From: Paenibacillus sp. OK003
Lineage (GTDB): Bacteria; Bacillota; Bacilli; Paenibacillales; Paenibacillaceae
Direction of reading: 5' to 3'
Assembly (NCBI RefSeq): GCF_900109515.1
Contig: NZ_FOBD01000029.1
Span: forward strand, 1-50,017
Length of the DNA: 50,017 bases
Within the stretch, counting starts at the first letter, position 1; each line of letters begins with the position of its first letter. This document shows, piece by piece, positions 40,666 through 49,622 of the stretch. The notes beneath the pieces were generated by a model. The model saw only the letters and a program-made list of their open reading frames with translations, ran no database searches and was not told the origin of the DNA. The position numbers and the translations under genes were made by a program.

Positions 40666-41919
40666 ATGGAAAAATTGATGATTAGTGGCGGACGTCCGTT
40701 ACAGGGAACTGTAACTATAAGCGGCGCCAAGAACAGCGCCATCGCGCTTATTCCTGCAGCATTGCTTGCCGAGTCAGAAGTCGTGCTGGACAACCTGCCG
40801 CTTTTGAGTGACGTGGCGGTTTATGCAGAAATTTTGGAGGAACTCGGAGCTCGTGTACACTGGGAAGGCAGTCAGATGAAGATCGATCCTTCCGACATTA
40901 AATCCATTCCCATGCCGAATGGTCCCGTGAAGAAGCTTCGTGCTTCGTATTATATGATGGGAGCACTGCTTGGGCGTTTTAAAGAAGCAACCATTGGTTT
41001 ACCCGGGGGCTGTAACTTTGAGCCTCGTCCGATTGATCAACATATCAAAGGGTTTGAAGCGCTTGGCGCAACGGTAACAAACGAACACGGCTCCATTCAT
41101 TTGCATGCCAAAGAGCTGCGCGGAGCAAAGATTTATCTTGATGTGAGCAGTGTAGGTGCAACCATTAACATCATGCTGGCGGCTACTCGTGCCAAAGGCT
41201 CTACAATTATCGAAAACGCGGCTAAAGAGCCTGAGATTATAGATGTAGCAACACTTTTGAATTCAATGGGTGCCAGCATCAAGGGTGCTGGTACCGAAAC
41301 GATCCGTATTGAAGGTGTGTCGGAGCTTAAGGGTTGCCGTCATTCCATCATTCCGGACCGTATACAAGCAGGCACGTATATGATCGCTGCGGCTGCAACG
41401 CGTGGTGACGTCCTGATTGATAATGTTATTCCCAAACATCTGGAGGCTTTGACGGCAAAGTTGCTGGAAATGGGCGTTGGCATTGAAGAGCTCGACGAAA
41501 GTATTCGTGTCATTGGCAAACCGAGCTACAATCATGTAGACGTTAAGGCGCTCGTATATCCCGGTTTTCCGACGGATTTGCAGTCCCCGATGACCAGTGT
41601 GTTGACACAGGCAACGGGTGTGAGTGTCCTGAGCGACTTTGTATATAGCAACCGGTTCAAGCACGTTCCTGAGTTGGTACGCATGGGCGCCAAAATCCGT
41701 GTGGAAGGGCGCTCGGCTATTATTGAAGGCAGTGCATTGAATGCGGCCAAGGTAAAAGCATCCGATCTTCGCGCCGGTGCCGCGCTGGTGATCGCGGGTC
41801 TCACCGTCAGTGAAGGTGTGACCGAAGTGACAGGCGTGGAATTTATTGATCGTGGGTACGATCATCTAGTAACCAATCTGCGTCTGCTAGGTGCAGATGT
41901 GTGGCGAGAAACCGATTAA
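40666..41919 (+). CDS. murA2: UDP-N-acetylglucosamine 1-carboxyvinyltransferase (second paralogue)
   Basis: First committed step of peptidoglycan synthesis: transfers enolpyruvyl from PEP to UDP-GlcNAc. The 417-residue product begins MEKLMISGGRPLQGTVTISG and has KNSAIALI, the active-site Cys in LPGGCNFEPRPIDQHIKG (near residue 118) and the C-terminal FIDRGYDHL. Position between fba and rho points to the MurAB/MurZ paralogue. ATG 40666 follows TAGGGGG (40648-40654). The fosfomycin target Cys is present. Confidence 0.95.
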   Translation: MEKLMISGGRPLQGTVTISGAKNSAIALIPAALLAESEVVLDNLPLLSDVAVYAEILEELGARVHWEGSQMKIDPSDIKSIPMPNGPVKKLRASYYMMGALLGRFKEATIGLPGGCNFEPRPIDQHIKGFEALGATVTNEHGSIHLHAKELRGAKIYLDVSSVGATINIMLAATRAKGSTIIENAAKEPEIIDVATLLNSMGASIKGAGTETIRIEGVSELKGCRHSIIPDRIQAGTYMIAAAATRGDVLIDNVIPKHLEALTAKLLEMGVGIEELDESIRVIGKPSYNHVDVKALVYPGFPTDLQSPMTSVLTQATGVSVLSDFVYSNRFKHVPELVRMGAKIRVEGRSAIIEGSALNAAKVKASDLRAGAALVIAGLTVSEGVTEVTGVEFIDRGYDHLVTNLRLLGADVWRETD

Positions 41920-42019
41920 TTCTGTATTGTATGACGAGTTTTACGGCATTAAAGTGATTATTTTGACAGAACTGCATATCCTTTCAGTAATTGGGCAAAC
42001 CTGTTTTAATAGAGTTCTC

Positions 42020-42078
42020 AGTCTCTCCGGGATAAGACGAAATGTTCCTGTTTCCTTTACCGGAGGGTCTTTTTTTGA
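42020..42078 (+). terminator. murA2 terminator
   Basis: AGTCTCTCCGG pairs with CCGGAGGGTCT across a large loop and is followed by seven T. It is about 100 bases after murA2. Confidence 0.7.
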
Positions 42079-42388
42079 GTCAGACTTCATATGGCTTTAA
42101 GAACATCATTTCCTTTTCCCCAAACCCCGGTTTTGTTTGAACTGCGCTTCATAGCCGGTCTGCCCGGATCGAACGCCTCATGTATTCGTGTTCACTCACT
42201 AGCGGATCTTGCCGAAAGATGGCTATCCCGCCCGGAAACTTACACTCAAAGACAAGTATTTGCATTATAACGGTGACATTCCGTACAATGGACAGAAGAG
42301 AAATGCAGAACGTTGCTGCTCTTATAGCCGGAACATCAAGCGAAACTATCCATTTCACGGACTTATTAATTGAATAGGTGGTTATTAT
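42079..42388 (+). promoter_or_regulatory. rho leader region, C-rich and G-poor in part
   Basis: About 310 bases before rho hold no gene. The stretch 42105-42190 is rich in pyrimidine-C dimers (TTCCCCAAACCCC, TTCACTCACT), which is the type of RNA that Rho binds. Rho represses its own synthesis in several bacteria. This is suggestive only. Confidence 0.35.
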
Positions 42389-43714
42389 ATGGATCTACAA
42401 ATTTCCGATTTGGAAGAAATGAAACTAACGGACCTCTACAAACTGGCCAAAAAATATCAAATTCCCTACTACGGCACTTTAAAAAAGAAAGAATTGATCT
42501 TCGCTATATTACGTGCACAAGCTGAACAGAGTGGATTGATGTTCATGCAGGGTGTGCTCGAAATTCTACCTGAAGGCTACGGATTCCTTCGTCCGATCAA
42601 TTACCTGCCAAGTACGGAAGACATCTACATCTCAGCCTCACAGATTCGCAAGTTTGACCTAAGAACAGGTGACCTCGTATCAGGTAAGTGTAGAACACCT
42701 AAAGAAAACGAGCGATACTTCGGTTTGCTGCAAGTCAACGCTGTAAATGGTGAGAATCCATCAGCGGCTGCGGAAAGACTTCACTTCCCGGCATTAACCC
42801 CATTGTACCCGCAGAAGAAACTGGTTCTCGAAACATCCCCCAGCCATTTGTCCACACGCATTATGGATGTACTCGCCCCGGTAGGACTGGGACAGCGCGG
42901 ATTGATCGTAGCACCTCCCAAAGCGGGTAAAACACTTCTCCTCAAAGAAATCGCCAACAGCATCTCAACCAACAACCCAGAAATTGAACTATTTGTCCTG
43001 TTGATTGATGAACGTCCGGAAGAAGTTACGGATATGTCGCGTTCGGTTAAAGGGGAAGTTGTAGCTTCTACGTTCGATGAGCTGCCAGAAAACCATATCA
43101 AAGTTGCGGAATTGGTGCTGGAACGTGCGCTCCGTCTGGTTGAAGCAAAAAAAGATGTCGTTATTTTGCTAGATAGCATTACGCGTCTTGCTCGTGCATA
43201 CAACCTGGTCATCCCACCGTCCGGACGGACACTTAGTGGCGGTATTGACCCGGCAGCATTCCATCGTCCGAAACGTTTCTTCGGTTCTGCTCGGAATGTA
43301 GAAGAGGGTGGAAGTCTGACGATCCTGGCTACTGCTTTGATTGATACGGGCTCACGTATGGATGATATCATTTATGAAGAATTTAAAGGTACGGGCAATA
43401 TGGAGCTTCATCTGGATCGCAAGCTGGCAGAGCGTCGTATCTTCCCGGCTATCGACATTCGTCGTTCCGGTACACGTCGCGAAGAAGTGTTGCTGAGTAA
43501 GGAAGAACTTGATACAATCTGGGCGATTCGTAAAAACATGAACGATTCCCACGACTTTGTCGAAGGTTTCTTGAAGAAACTGCGTAATAGCAAAACGAAT
43601 GCTGAGTTCCTAGCGGCATTTGATACAGCTGGCAGCAGTCAGACCAGCAACTCCGGAACGACTACGACTCGACGTTCGCCAAGACAGACTGCGGCGTCCG
43701 GTACAACTACCTAG
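42389..43714 (+). CDS. rho: transcription termination factor Rho
   Basis: A hexameric RNA helicase that ends transcription. The 441-residue product has the N-terminal helix bundle (MKLTDLYKLAKKYQIPYYG), an S1-like RNA-binding domain with GYGFLRP, Walker A in APPKAGKTLLLKEIAN (near residue 180), Walker B VVILLDSITRLARAYN and the R loop GGIDPAAFHRPKRFFGSARN. The last ~26 residues (SSQTSNSGTTTTRRSPRQ…) form a Ser/Thr-rich tail that most Rho proteins lack. ATG 42389 follows AATAGGTGG (42373-42381). Confidence 0.96.
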   Translation: MDLQISDLEEMKLTDLYKLAKKYQIPYYGTLKKKELIFAILRAQAEQSGLMFMQGVLEILPEGYGFLRPINYLPSTEDIYISASQIRKFDLRTGDLVSGKCRTPKENERYFGLLQVNAVNGENPSAAAERLHFPALTPLYPQKKLVLETSPSHLSTRIMDVLAPVGLGQRGLIVAPPKAGKTLLLKEIANSISTNNPEIELFVLLIDERPEEVTDMSRSVKGEVVASTFDELPENHIKVAELVLERALRLVEAKKDVVILLDSITRLARAYNLVIPPSGRTLSGGIDPAAFHRPKRFFGSARNVEEGGSLTILATALIDTGSRMDDIIYEEFKGTGNMELHLDRKLAERRIFPAIDIRRSGTRREEVLLSKEELDTIWAIRKNMNDSHDFVEGFLKKLRNSKTNAEFLAAFDTAGSSQTSNSGTTTTRRSPRQTAASGTTT

Positions 43715-43812
43715 CATTACGTCGTTGATTTAACTCAATTTTTGCAGCGCTGCTGTTGATTAACAATATACTCGTCGTTTGGCTTTAACCCATTAGATGT
43801 GAGGAGAACATC

Positions 43813-45087
43813 ATGTATTTAGTATACGCAGATGAAAAAGGTAATGTATTTGATCACCCTTCCCTGTACGGGCTGGCCCGCAGCGGAGATATGATCGTCG
43901 AAATTATGGAGGATGAGCTGATTCCTTTGCCGGAAGGTGCAACGCTGGTTGGACTGCCGAGTACACGTCCGATTGGTATGGACCCGGATACTGGCGAAAT
44001 GCTGCCAATGCCTAGTGATACACAGGCGGTTGGAGCTTTGCTTCCGCAAGGATTCACTCGGTTGTGTCTGCCGGGGTATGTAAAAACGGATAAGGAGTAC
44101 AAACTGCCTTTGTTCGGTTACTCGGCTGTTGTTTGGAAAGATGGTCAGTTTTACGTCACTGCCCGGATGTCAGATCATCCGGATAAATGGAACCCACTGA
44201 ACTGTGATCGGGATGACGTACGTGCGGGTGTTAAACGTTTAACGAAGCAATATCCCGAAAATCGTCTCTATACCCATTTGTCCAATTGTGCGCTCGGGTA
44301 TGAATGTCTGACTTCTTCCAATACCTTCCTGAATCGTTGGGAAGGCGGAGTTCCAGTATCCTATTCCTGCAACGCAGGCTGTTTCGGATGTATTTCCGAG
44401 CAACCGGATGACAGTGGCTTCGTTTCCCCGCAGACCCGGATGAATTTCCGTCCGCGTGTAGACGAAATCGTTGAAGTAATGCTGGAGCACTTGAAAACGC
44501 CGGAATCGATTATCAGCTTTGGTCAAGGTTGTGAAGGGGAGCCTTCCACACAGGCTAAATTGATTATTGAAGCCATCCGCGAAGTGCGTTCCATTACTGA
44601 CATGGGATATATTAACATTAACACCAATGCCGGTTTGAATGATCACATGAGAGGTATTGTTGATGCTGGGCTTGATCTAATGCGTGTAAGTACAATTAGT
44701 GCACTGGATGACCACTATAATGCATACTACAAACCTCGCGGATATACACTGGCCAATGTAGAAAAATCGATGAAATACGCTGCTTCCCAGGGTGTATATA
44801 CGTCGATCAACTATTTGATCTTCCCGGGAGTAACGGATCGTGAGGAAGAGATTGAAGCGATGATTGAGTTTGCTCGCAGAACCGATTTGCGTCTTATTCA
44901 AATGCGTAATCTTAATATAGACCCTGAGAGCTATCTGGAATTGATTCCTCCGGCTCAAGGTGATATTTTGGGCATGAAGCAAATGATGGAGATCTTTGAG
45001 GAAGAGCTGCCTGATGTCGTTATCGGCTCATACACGCACGTTCCCCCAGCTGGAATGGCGCGTCCGAAACGTCTGATCACCTCATGA
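43813..45087 (+). CDS. radical SAM protein of unknown function
   Basis: A 424-residue protein. The [4Fe-4S] cluster motif CNAGCFGC (C-x3-C-x2-C, near residue 193) starts the radical SAM barrel; IISFGQGCEGEPS and YINTNTNAG-like strands (YININTNAGLN) continue it. Residues 1-150 form an extra N-terminal domain (YADEKGNVFDHPSLYGLARS…) of unknown role, and a Cys pair lies near 161-166 (SNCALGYECL). Members of the CofH or peptide-modifying groups have different contexts, and no precursor peptide is adjacent. ATG 43813 follows GTGAGGAG (43799-43806). It sits between rho and rpmE. Confidence 0.88.
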   Translation: MYLVYADEKGNVFDHPSLYGLARSGDMIVEIMEDELIPLPEGATLVGLPSTRPIGMDPDTGEMLPMPSDTQAVGALLPQGFTRLCLPGYVKTDKEYKLPLFGYSAVVWKDGQFYVTARMSDHPDKWNPLNCDRDDVRAGVKRLTKQYPENRLYTHLSNCALGYECLTSSNTFLNRWEGGVPVSYSCNAGCFGCISEQPDDSGFVSPQTRMNFRPRVDEIVEVMLEHLKTPESIISFGQGCEGEPSTQAKLIIEAIREVRSITDMGYININTNAGLNDHMRGIVDAGLDLMRVSTISALDDHYNAYYKPRGYTLANVEKSMKYAASQGVYTSINYLIFPGVTDREEEIEAMIEFARRTDLRLIQMRNLNIDPESYLELIPPAQGDILGMKQMMEIFEEELPDVVIGSYTHVPPAGMARPKRLITS

Positions 45088-45190
45088 CAATAATGGATTG
45101 CAACCGGCATTAGGCCGTGTTATAATCTTCGATGTTGTGCCATTTACTCTGGGTCCGCTTGAGGCTCAGGGCGGAAAGAGGTGAAAGGTA

Positions 45191-45388
45191 ATGAAAGCAG
45201 CAATTCATCCTAAATACACGATTGGTCAAGTATCTTGCGCTTGCGGGAATACTTTTGAGACTGGTTCGGTTAAAGACGGACTTCGTGTAGAGATTTGCTC
45301 CGCGTGCCACCCGTTCTTCACAGGTAAACAGAAGTTTATCGATGCTGGCGGCCGTGTTGATCGTTTCAAGAAAAAATACGGAATCTAA
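45191..45388 (+). CDS. rpmE: 50S ribosomal protein L31 (zinc-binding form)
   Basis: A 65-residue large-subunit protein. It is the C+ form, with zinc cysteines CACG (near 15) and CSAC (near 36), then HPFFTGKQKFIDAGGRVDRF. ATG 45191 follows AAAGAGGTG (45176-45184). Zinc limitation often swaps this form for a Cys-free paralogue, which is not in the window. A terminator follows. Confidence 0.96.
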   Translation: MKAAIHPKYTIGQVSCACGNTFETGSVKDGLRVEICSACHPFFTGKQKFIDAGGRVDRFKKKYGI

Positions 45389-45431
45389 TTCAGCAATTCC
45401 CTGGGAATTGTCTGACTATTACATCCAAATC

Positions 45432-45460
45432 ACCTCTGCCGTTCCGGCAGGGGTTTTTAT
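45432..45460 (+). terminator. rpmE terminator
   Basis: CCTCTGCCG and CGGCAGGGG form a stem followed by TTTTT. Confidence 0.9.
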
Positions 45461-45500
45461 ATGTTTTTATGTGATTGTATTGCTGCTCTTTTCGCTCTGG

Positions 45501-45529
45501 TTGCAATTTAGACAACCTTAAGTTATACT
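45501..45529 (+). promoter_or_regulatory. SRP RNA promoter
   Basis: TTGCAA (45501-45506) and TATACT (45524-45529) are exactly 17 bases apart, 8 bases before the expected RNA 5' end. Confidence 0.85.
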
Positions 45530-45537
45530 ATTTCTTA

Positions 45538-45806
45538 CCGTGCTAGATGGGGAGGTAGCGGTGCCCTGTAACTCGCAATCCGCTACAGCGAGGTTGAATT
45601 CCTGCTAGAGGTTTTGTCGATGTGAGGTTTGGTCCCTTAACGTGGTGTTGACGGTTGGGTCCTCCGCAATGAGTACTCATGAACCTGGTCAGGTCCGGAA
45701 GGAAGCAGCCATAAGTGAGATCACTCTTGTGCCGGAGGGTCGCCTAGCCCGAGCTGTTGTTAAGGGGTGCCGCTTGGATCGCAAATATCGATAGCAGGTG
45801 CACGGC
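45538..45806 (+). ncRNA. scr: signal recognition particle RNA, long Bacillus type
   Basis: Scaffold of the SRP, which targets membrane and secreted proteins. The S-domain core GGTCAGGTCCGGAAGGAAG and CAGCCATAAG, with the matching CCGGAGGGTCGCC, is diagnostic. The ends CCGTGC (45538-45543) and GCACGG (45800-45805) close the Alu domain, giving about 269 bases as in Bacillus scRNA. It lies between rpmE and dnaX; in B. subtilis scr is also directly before dnaX. Confidence 0.95.
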
Positions 45807-45823
45807 TTACCATTTAAATGTAG

Positions 45824-45859
45824 AGACCTTTGCAGTTGTATGTATGCAGAGGTCTTTTT
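45824..45859 (+). terminator. SRP RNA terminator
   Basis: AGACCTTTGCA and TGCAGAGGTCT form a hairpin followed by TTTT, about 20 bases after the SRP RNA. Confidence 0.85.
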
Positions 45860-45978
45860 GATATGTCTAAAAAAACCATGCATGATGAGTCAGATAAAGT
45901 TTGGATTCACCCCGGAATATAGTATAATGGGGGAACGACAAAGGACTCGAATGCGAAGTGGAAGGAAGGTAACGCATC

Positions 45979-47739
45979 ATGGAGCATATCGCGTTATACC
46001 GGGCTTGGCGTCCCCAGTCGTTTCAAGATATGGTGGGACAACAGCATATTATTCAGACCTTGCAGAACGCGATTCGTGAACAGCGGACTTCCCATGCCTA
46101 CTTGTTTAGCGGGCCCAGAGGAACAGGGAAGACGAGTGCCGCCAAGATTTTGGCCAAAGCTGTAAACTGCGAGCGCGGGCCTGCGCCTGAGCCTTGTAAC
46201 GAATGTGAAGCTTGCCGCAGGATTACGACTGGCGCTGTGATGGATGTGCAGGAAATTGATGCCGCATCCAACCGTGGCGTTGAAGAAATCCGCGATCTTC
46301 GGGAAAAGGTGAAATACGCCCCGACTGAAGTCCGGCAGAAAGTGTATATTATTGACGAAGTGCACATGCTGACGACAGAGGCATTCAATGCGCTACTCAA
46401 AACATTGGAAGAGCCTCCGCCACATGTGATGTTTATTTTGGCAACAACAGAACCCCATCGTCTTCCGGCAACGATTATTTCTCGCTGTCAGCGATTTGAT
46501 TTTCGCCGGGTGTCCCTGGAAGAACAGACAGCACGACTTACGCTGATCTGTGAACAGGAAGGCATGGAAGCTGATCAGGACGCACTCCAGTATATTGCTC
46601 GTCTGTCTGACGGAGGGATGAGGGACGCACTCAGTGTCCTGGATCAGATCTCCTCCTATACAGATGGAAGGGTAACCTATCAGCAAGTTATGGATATGAC
46701 CGGAGGCATTCCTTCCGAACAGTTTGCAAAGTTGGCTGCTTCTCTGCTCAAAGGCGATGTAGGTCATATTTTGCAAATGATCGAAGGGTTCATGCATGAA
46801 GGTAAGAGTGCGGACAAGTGCATGGAAAATTTGCTTTATTATTTCCGTGATTTGCTTATGATTAAGATGGTGCCGGATGCAGATAAACTGACGGATCGGG
46901 TGCTTAATCCCGAGTCGTTCCGTGATATGGCGGAATCATTCACCAAGGAACAGCTGTTCCAGATGATTGATACTCTTAACCGGTACCAGAGTGAGATGAA
47001 ATATGCAGTACAGCCGCAGACGTTGTTTGAAGTAGCTCTCCTTAAACTGTGCAGTATTCCTGCTCAAGGGGCATCATCGGGTCAGATGGAGGGTTCGGCC
47101 GGCGCTGCTCCTGCTGCATCCGCGCCAGCGGATGGCGGGGAGATCAACCGACTGAAGCAACAGCTTGCTGAACTGGAGAAAAAGCTGGATCGCGCGCTTA
47201 AGGGCGGTTTGTCTGGTGGGGAGGCTACATCAAGTGCTCCTTCACGCCCGGCAACACGAGCTCCATTGTCGAGAGGCAATTCGCCAGCGAAGCTGCCTGC
47301 ACAGCTTGATCAGTACGTTGCACGTAAGGGATCTCCTGAGTTTGCGGAGGTTAGCAAGAAGTGGGGGCAGATCCTGCAGCGCGTCAAAGAAGAGAAAGTA
47401 ACCGTTCACGCCTGGTTTATGGATGGTGAACCGGTATCGGTGCTGGAAGACAATGTTCTGGTGGCGTTTAAGAACAACATCCACCGTGAAACTACGGAGA
47501 AGCAGGCTAATCGTGAAGTGATTGAACGGGTGCTGTCTGAACAGCTTGGACATTCAGCGCGTCTTGTGACGATGATGCTCAAAGATTGGACCGGAGCGAT
47601 GGAAGGAGCTACTGAAACGCCAAAGGAGGACTTTAAGCTTGAACCTGAGCATGAAGACGGCGGTTCAGGCAACAAGCAGCCTTGGATTGATGAAGCCATC
47701 CAGCTCTTTGGTGAGGACCTTGTAGTGATCAAAGAATAG
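45979..47739 (+). CDS. dnaX: DNA polymerase III subunit gamma/tau
   Basis: Clamp-loader ATPase and organiser of the replisome. The 586-residue product starts with YRAWRPQSFQDMVGQQHI, Walker A in FSGPRGTGKTSAAKILA (near residue 45), four zinc cysteines (CERGPAPEPCNECEACRR), the DEVHMLTTEAFNALLKTLEE DExx segment and the sensor/Arg finger region ISRCQRFDFRRV. A flexible linker (about 365-440) leads into the C-terminal tau domain. No slippery A-rich frameshift site was evident, so only tau may be made. ATG 45979 follows GGAAGGAAGG. ybaB and recR follow as in most bacteria. Confidence 0.96.
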   Translation: MEHIALYRAWRPQSFQDMVGQQHIIQTLQNAIREQRTSHAYLFSGPRGTGKTSAAKILAKAVNCERGPAPEPCNECEACRRITTGAVMDVQEIDAASNRGVEEIRDLREKVKYAPTEVRQKVYIIDEVHMLTTEAFNALLKTLEEPPPHVMFILATTEPHRLPATIISRCQRFDFRRVSLEEQTARLTLICEQEGMEADQDALQYIARLSDGGMRDALSVLDQISSYTDGRVTYQQVMDMTGGIPSEQFAKLAASLLKGDVGHILQMIEGFMHEGKSADKCMENLLYYFRDLLMIKMVPDADKLTDRVLNPESFRDMAESFTKEQLFQMIDTLNRYQSEMKYAVQPQTLFEVALLKLCSIPAQGASSGQMEGSAGAAPAASAPADGGEINRLKQQLAELEKKLDRALKGGLSGGEATSSAPSRPATRAPLSRGNSPAKLPAQLDQYVARKGSPEFAEVSKKWGQILQRVKEEKVTVHAWFMDGEPVSVLEDNVLVAFKNNIHRETTEKQANREVIERVLSEQLGHSARLVTMMLKDWTGAMEGATETPKEDFKLEPEHEDGGSGNKQPWIDEAIQLFGEDLVVIKE

Positions 47740-47787
47740 ATATACATGCGCCTGGCGCGATAACTATACCAAAGGAGATGAATAATC

Positions 47788-48099
47788 ATGAACAACATGA
47801 ACCAAATGATGAAACAAGTGAAGAAAATGCAGGAGCAAATGCTGAAGGCACAGGAGGAACTGGCGGACAAAACAGTCCAAGGTACTTCTGGTGGCGGTGT
47901 TGTAACTGCTGAAGTTAACGGACATAAGAAATTGCTGGCTATCACTATCAAGCCAGAAGCGGTTGATCCAGAAGATGTAGAAATGCTGCAGGATCTGGTT
48001 ATGACAGCAGTCAATGACGCAATGACCAAAGCGGATGAAATTGCGAACCAGGATATGGGTAAATTCACAGGCGGTATGAAAATTCCGGGATTATTTTAA
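47788..48099 (+). CDS. ybaB: YbaB/EbfC family nucleoid-associated protein
   Basis: A 103-residue dimeric DNA-binding protein. It has an N-terminal Met/Gln/Lys-rich coiled coil (MNQMMKQVKKMQEQMLKAQE) and the family segment VTAEVNGHKKLLAITIKPEAVDPED. The end is GGMKIPGLF. AAAGGAGATG (47771-47780) precedes ATG 47788. It lies between dnaX and recR, the universal context (yaaK in Bacillus). Confidence 0.95.
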   Translation: MNNMNQMMKQVKKMQEQMLKAQEELADKTVQGTSGGGVVTAEVNGHKKLLAITIKPEAVDPEDVEMLQDLVMTAVNDAMTKADEIANQDMGKFTGGMKIPGLF

Positions 48100-48133
48100 T
48101 TTAAATTGAACCTATCAAAGGAGACGCAATCGA

Positions 48134-48733
48134 TTGTATTATCCCGAACCGATAGCGAAGCTGATTGACGCCTTCACCCGTTTGCCGGGTGTTGGCCCCA
48201 AGACTGCGGCGCGACTAGCTTTTCATGTGCTTAAAATGAAGGAAGATGACGTTATTGACTTTGCCAAAGCGCTCGTCAGTGTGAAGCGGAATCTTCATTA
48301 CTGTTCGGTGTGTTGTAATATTACGGATACTGACCCGTGTCGGATCTGTCAGGACAAATCCAGGGATGTCTCGGTAATCTGTGTAGTTCAGGATTCCAAG
48401 GATTTGGTGGCTATGGAGCGTACCAAGGAATTTGACGGATACTATCATGTGCTGCAAGGCGCAATCTCTCCTATGGAGGGAATAGGTCCGGATGATATCC
48501 GTCTGAAGGAACTTTTGACCCGTTTAAGCGATGAGCGAGTTAAAGAACTGATTCTGGCTACAAATCCGAATATCGAAGGTGAGGCCACGGCGATGTATAT
48601 TTCCCGTCTGGTCCGTCCGTTTGAGATCTCGGTGACTCGGATTGCCCATGGATTACCTGTTGGGGGCGACCTGGAGTATGCGGATGAAGTGACTCTTTCC
48701 AAGGCGCTGGAAGGGCGCAGGGAAATGAGATAG
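48134..48733 (+). CDS. recR: recombination mediator protein RecR
   Basis: Helps load RecA at gaps together with RecO. The 199-residue product has the N-terminal helix-hairpin-helix (LPGVGPKTAARLAFHVL), the zinc finger CSVCCNITDTDPCRIC, a Toprim domain with ICVVQDSKDLVAMERT, and a Walker-like C-terminal part. The start is TTG 48134 after AAAGGAGA (48117-48124). It ends the dnaX-ybaB-recR operon. Confidence 0.96.
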   Translation: MYYPEPIAKLIDAFTRLPGVGPKTAARLAFHVLKMKEDDVIDFAKALVSVKRNLHYCSVCCNITDTDPCRICQDKSRDVSVICVVQDSKDLVAMERTKEFDGYYHVLQGAISPMEGIGPDDIRLKELLTRLSDERVKELILATNPNIEGEATAMYISRLVRPFEISVTRIAHGLPVGGDLEYADEVTLSKALEGRREMR

Positions 48734-49040
48734 CTGTGCGTGTTTTCTTTAATGAGAGCATGCGCCTATAATGATTGATTTCCTAAAAGAGAAGAATAGA
48801 TGAGTTTGGATTACTTTAGATTACTTTAGAGAGCCCTTTAGGCTCTCTTTTTTGTTTTAATTTCTTTCTATCGTCGCTAAGATGTGAAGTCTCTCATTTC
48901 TACTGAAGTATGATTATTAATCCATAGAATTTCGTTGAGATTAAAATAACGAATCATTAAATTATGTAGCTCGGTTCTAAGTTTGTCCTTTCCCTGATAT
49001 GTATGAGAATATACTGTGCTGATCAGGAAGGGGAGGGCTT
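48734..49040. other. intergenic region recR-yaaL with terminator
   Basis: AGAGAGCC (48829-48836) and GGCTCTCT (48841-48848) form a hairpin followed by a run of T, ending the recR transcript. The rest, about 190 bases of AT-rich DNA, holds no other feature I can support. Confidence 0.75.
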
Positions 49041-49316
49041 ATGTTTACATGGCGAAATGTAGGAAGATCGGTGGAGAAGCGTGAAAGATTGCTAAAGGAG
49101 ATGGAAGAGGACCAGATTTATTCTGATATACAGAAAGCCAAGGCAGAGTGGGAACGGGCTGTCAGACAGTTTGAAGAGGCGCAGGGGCAGGATGAGATTG
49201 ATTATGCGATCTATGTGCTGGAGGCCGCGGAGCGTAAATATCAGATTCATTTGAAGCGCGCTAAACGTGTAGGGATTAATAAGGCGGTTATAGGTAATCG
49301 GGAAATGGGCATGTAG
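49041..49316 (+). CDS. yaaL: YaaL family protein (DUF2508)
   Basis: A 91-residue charged, almost entirely helical protein of unknown function. The repeated KAEWERAVRQFEEAQGQDEI and VLEAAERKYQIHLKRAKR pattern suggests an antiparallel coiled coil. The position recR-yaaL-bofA matches Bacillus exactly. ATG 49041 follows AAGGGGAGGG (49027-49036). Confidence 0.88.
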   Translation: MFTWRNVGRSVEKRERLLKEMEEDQIYSDIQKAKAEWERAVRQFEEAQGQDEIDYAIYVLEAAERKYQIHLKRAKRVGINKAVIGNREMGM

Positions 49317-49352
49317 GTGGAGGTGTGAGAATCAATTACGGGGGTGCTGAGT

Positions 49353-49622
49353 ATGAAGAGTCTTATATTAGGCAGTGTGCTTGTTGTATCGTTACTAGGG
49401 TTGATAATCATCCTATTTAGAAAACGGATTGGGCTATCCTTTTTTACATCATTCGGGATTCATCTGGTACTGGCTGCGGTAGGGATATATGTAGTTAATT
49501 ATTCAGGGTGGATTACCGGAACCTACATTCCACTGAACCCTGCTACAATAGGAACTGTAAGCATTCTAGGACTACCGGGTGTTGGTCTATTGTTGGGTTT
49601 AAAAATTTCTTTGTTTGGGTAG
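49353..49622 (+). CDS. bofA: pro-sigma-K processing inhibitor BofA
   Basis: A mother-cell membrane protein that blocks SpoIVFB until the forespore signal arrives, so delaying sigma-K activation. The product has 89 residues and two to three hydrophobic segments (about 3-20, 28-48, 68-88). The family C-terminal stretch IGTVSILGLPGVGLLLGLK is present. ATG 49353 lies 5-6 bases after GGGGGTG (49341-49347); GTG 49344 is an alternative. It precedes an rrn operon, as in Bacillus. Confidence 0.92.
   Translation: MKSLILGSVLVVSLLGLIIILFRKRIGLSFFTSFGIHLVLAAVGIYVVNYSGWITGTYIPLNPATIGTVSILGLPGVGLLLGLKISLFG

Noticed and set aside
47100..47300. Programmed frameshift in dnaX
   Set aside because: No heptameric A AAA AAG slippery site with a downstream hairpin was found; the single A5 run is not enough.
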